Positions 63,910 through 64,000 of a stretch of DNA of 64,000 nt are shown piece after piece. Position numbers and translations under genes: made by a program. How positions within the stretch are numbered: the first letter of the stretch is position 1; each line of letters starts with the position of its first letter. The notes beneath the pieces were generated by a model. That model saw only the letters and a list, made by a program, of their open reading frames with translations. It ran no database searches and was not told the DNA's origin. The stretch comes from Closterium sp. Naga37s-1 (Eukaryota > Streptophyta > Zygnematophyceae > Desmidiales > Closteriaceae), in contig CANJKZ010000078.1 of NCBI GenBank assembly GCA_947471745.1, forward strand, positions 2,112,501 to 2,176,500, in the 5' to 3' direction.

Positions 63910-64000
63910 CTGCAGGGGCTGCGACAGAAAAGGGGGGGCCGCGACGGTAGGGGCCGCGTCTGCAGGGGCCGCGACTGCAGGGGCCGCGACAGTAGGGGCC
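63910..64000 (-). repeat. E7 leader repeat, cut by the window edge
   Basis: GGGGCCGCGACTGCA/GGGGCCGCGACAGTA units of about 18 bp, C-rich on the E7 coding strand like the other leaders. Confidence 0.75.

Larger units (their letters stand above)
38097..64000 (-). mobile_element. E7: short-LTR copia element, minus strand, split by E8, incomplete
   Basis: The 3' LTR is 38097-38227. Internal sequence is 38228-38796, then 59126 to the right edge, separated by E8. Its 5' LTR and right target duplication (expected GTTAC, 38092-38096) are outside the window. Several single stop codons break pol. Confidence 0.88.

Overview
The window is nuclear DNA of a green-lineage eukaryote, most likely a streptophyte (charophyte alga or early land plant). 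The evidence is one intron-rich gene with GT-AG introns, GC-rich coding sequence, and plant-type Ty1/copia retrotransposons primed by the initiator Met tRNA. The species cannot be named from the sequence alone.

Region 1 (1-8982) holds the 3' half of one host gene on the + strand, NAA35/MAK10, the auxiliary subunit of the NatC N-terminal acetyltransferase. Eight exons can be phased into 309 continuous codons ending at 8359. The introns carry three minisatellites (20-bp, 28-bp and 66-bp units). Most exons are accompanied by truncated 'ghost' copies of themselves, usually with the preceding splice acceptor, lying in the adjacent introns.

Region 2 (8983-64000) is a pile of about ten copia elements, called E1 to E10 here. 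E1 (8983-19085) is a degraded + strand copy interrupted by E2 (9332-16452, minus strand, 5-bp duplication GGCCT). E3 (19086-24750, minus strand) follows and has no target duplication. E4 begins at 24863 on the + strand and has been opened three times: by E5 (28656-33409, GGGGG), E6 (34273-38063, AAAGC) and E7 (from 38097, minus strand, running off the right edge). E7 is interrupted by E8 (38797-59125, CGTAG), which is itself interrupted by E9 (45330-50321, ACCGA) and E10 (50574-58452, CTACG). Host pol frames resume across the duplications, which supports the order E4 > E7 > E8 > E9/E10.

Two kinds of copia element are present. E1, E2, E3, E7, E8 and E9 form a short-LTR group. Their LTRs are about 109-150 bp and carry a GGGTACA/TGTACCC inverted repeat. 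Where the 5' part survives there is a C-rich minisatellite leader. An unusual Gag zinc finger of form C-x13-C-x3-H-x4-C (three of three elements where it survives) replaces the usual CCHC knuckle, and a Gly/Ala/Glu- or Gln-rich repeat linker lies between integrase and reverse transcriptase. E5, E6 and E10 have long LTRs (549-877 bp) and ordinary CCHC knuckles; E4 has a diverged knuckle and an incompletely defined LTR. No element looks fully autonomous. E9 keeps a 1526-codon protease-integrase-RT-RNase H frame but has lost gag. E10 keeps good LTRs but carries an extra integrase/RT segment and a UAG in gag. E6 has no reverse transcriptase although its LTRs are nearly identical.
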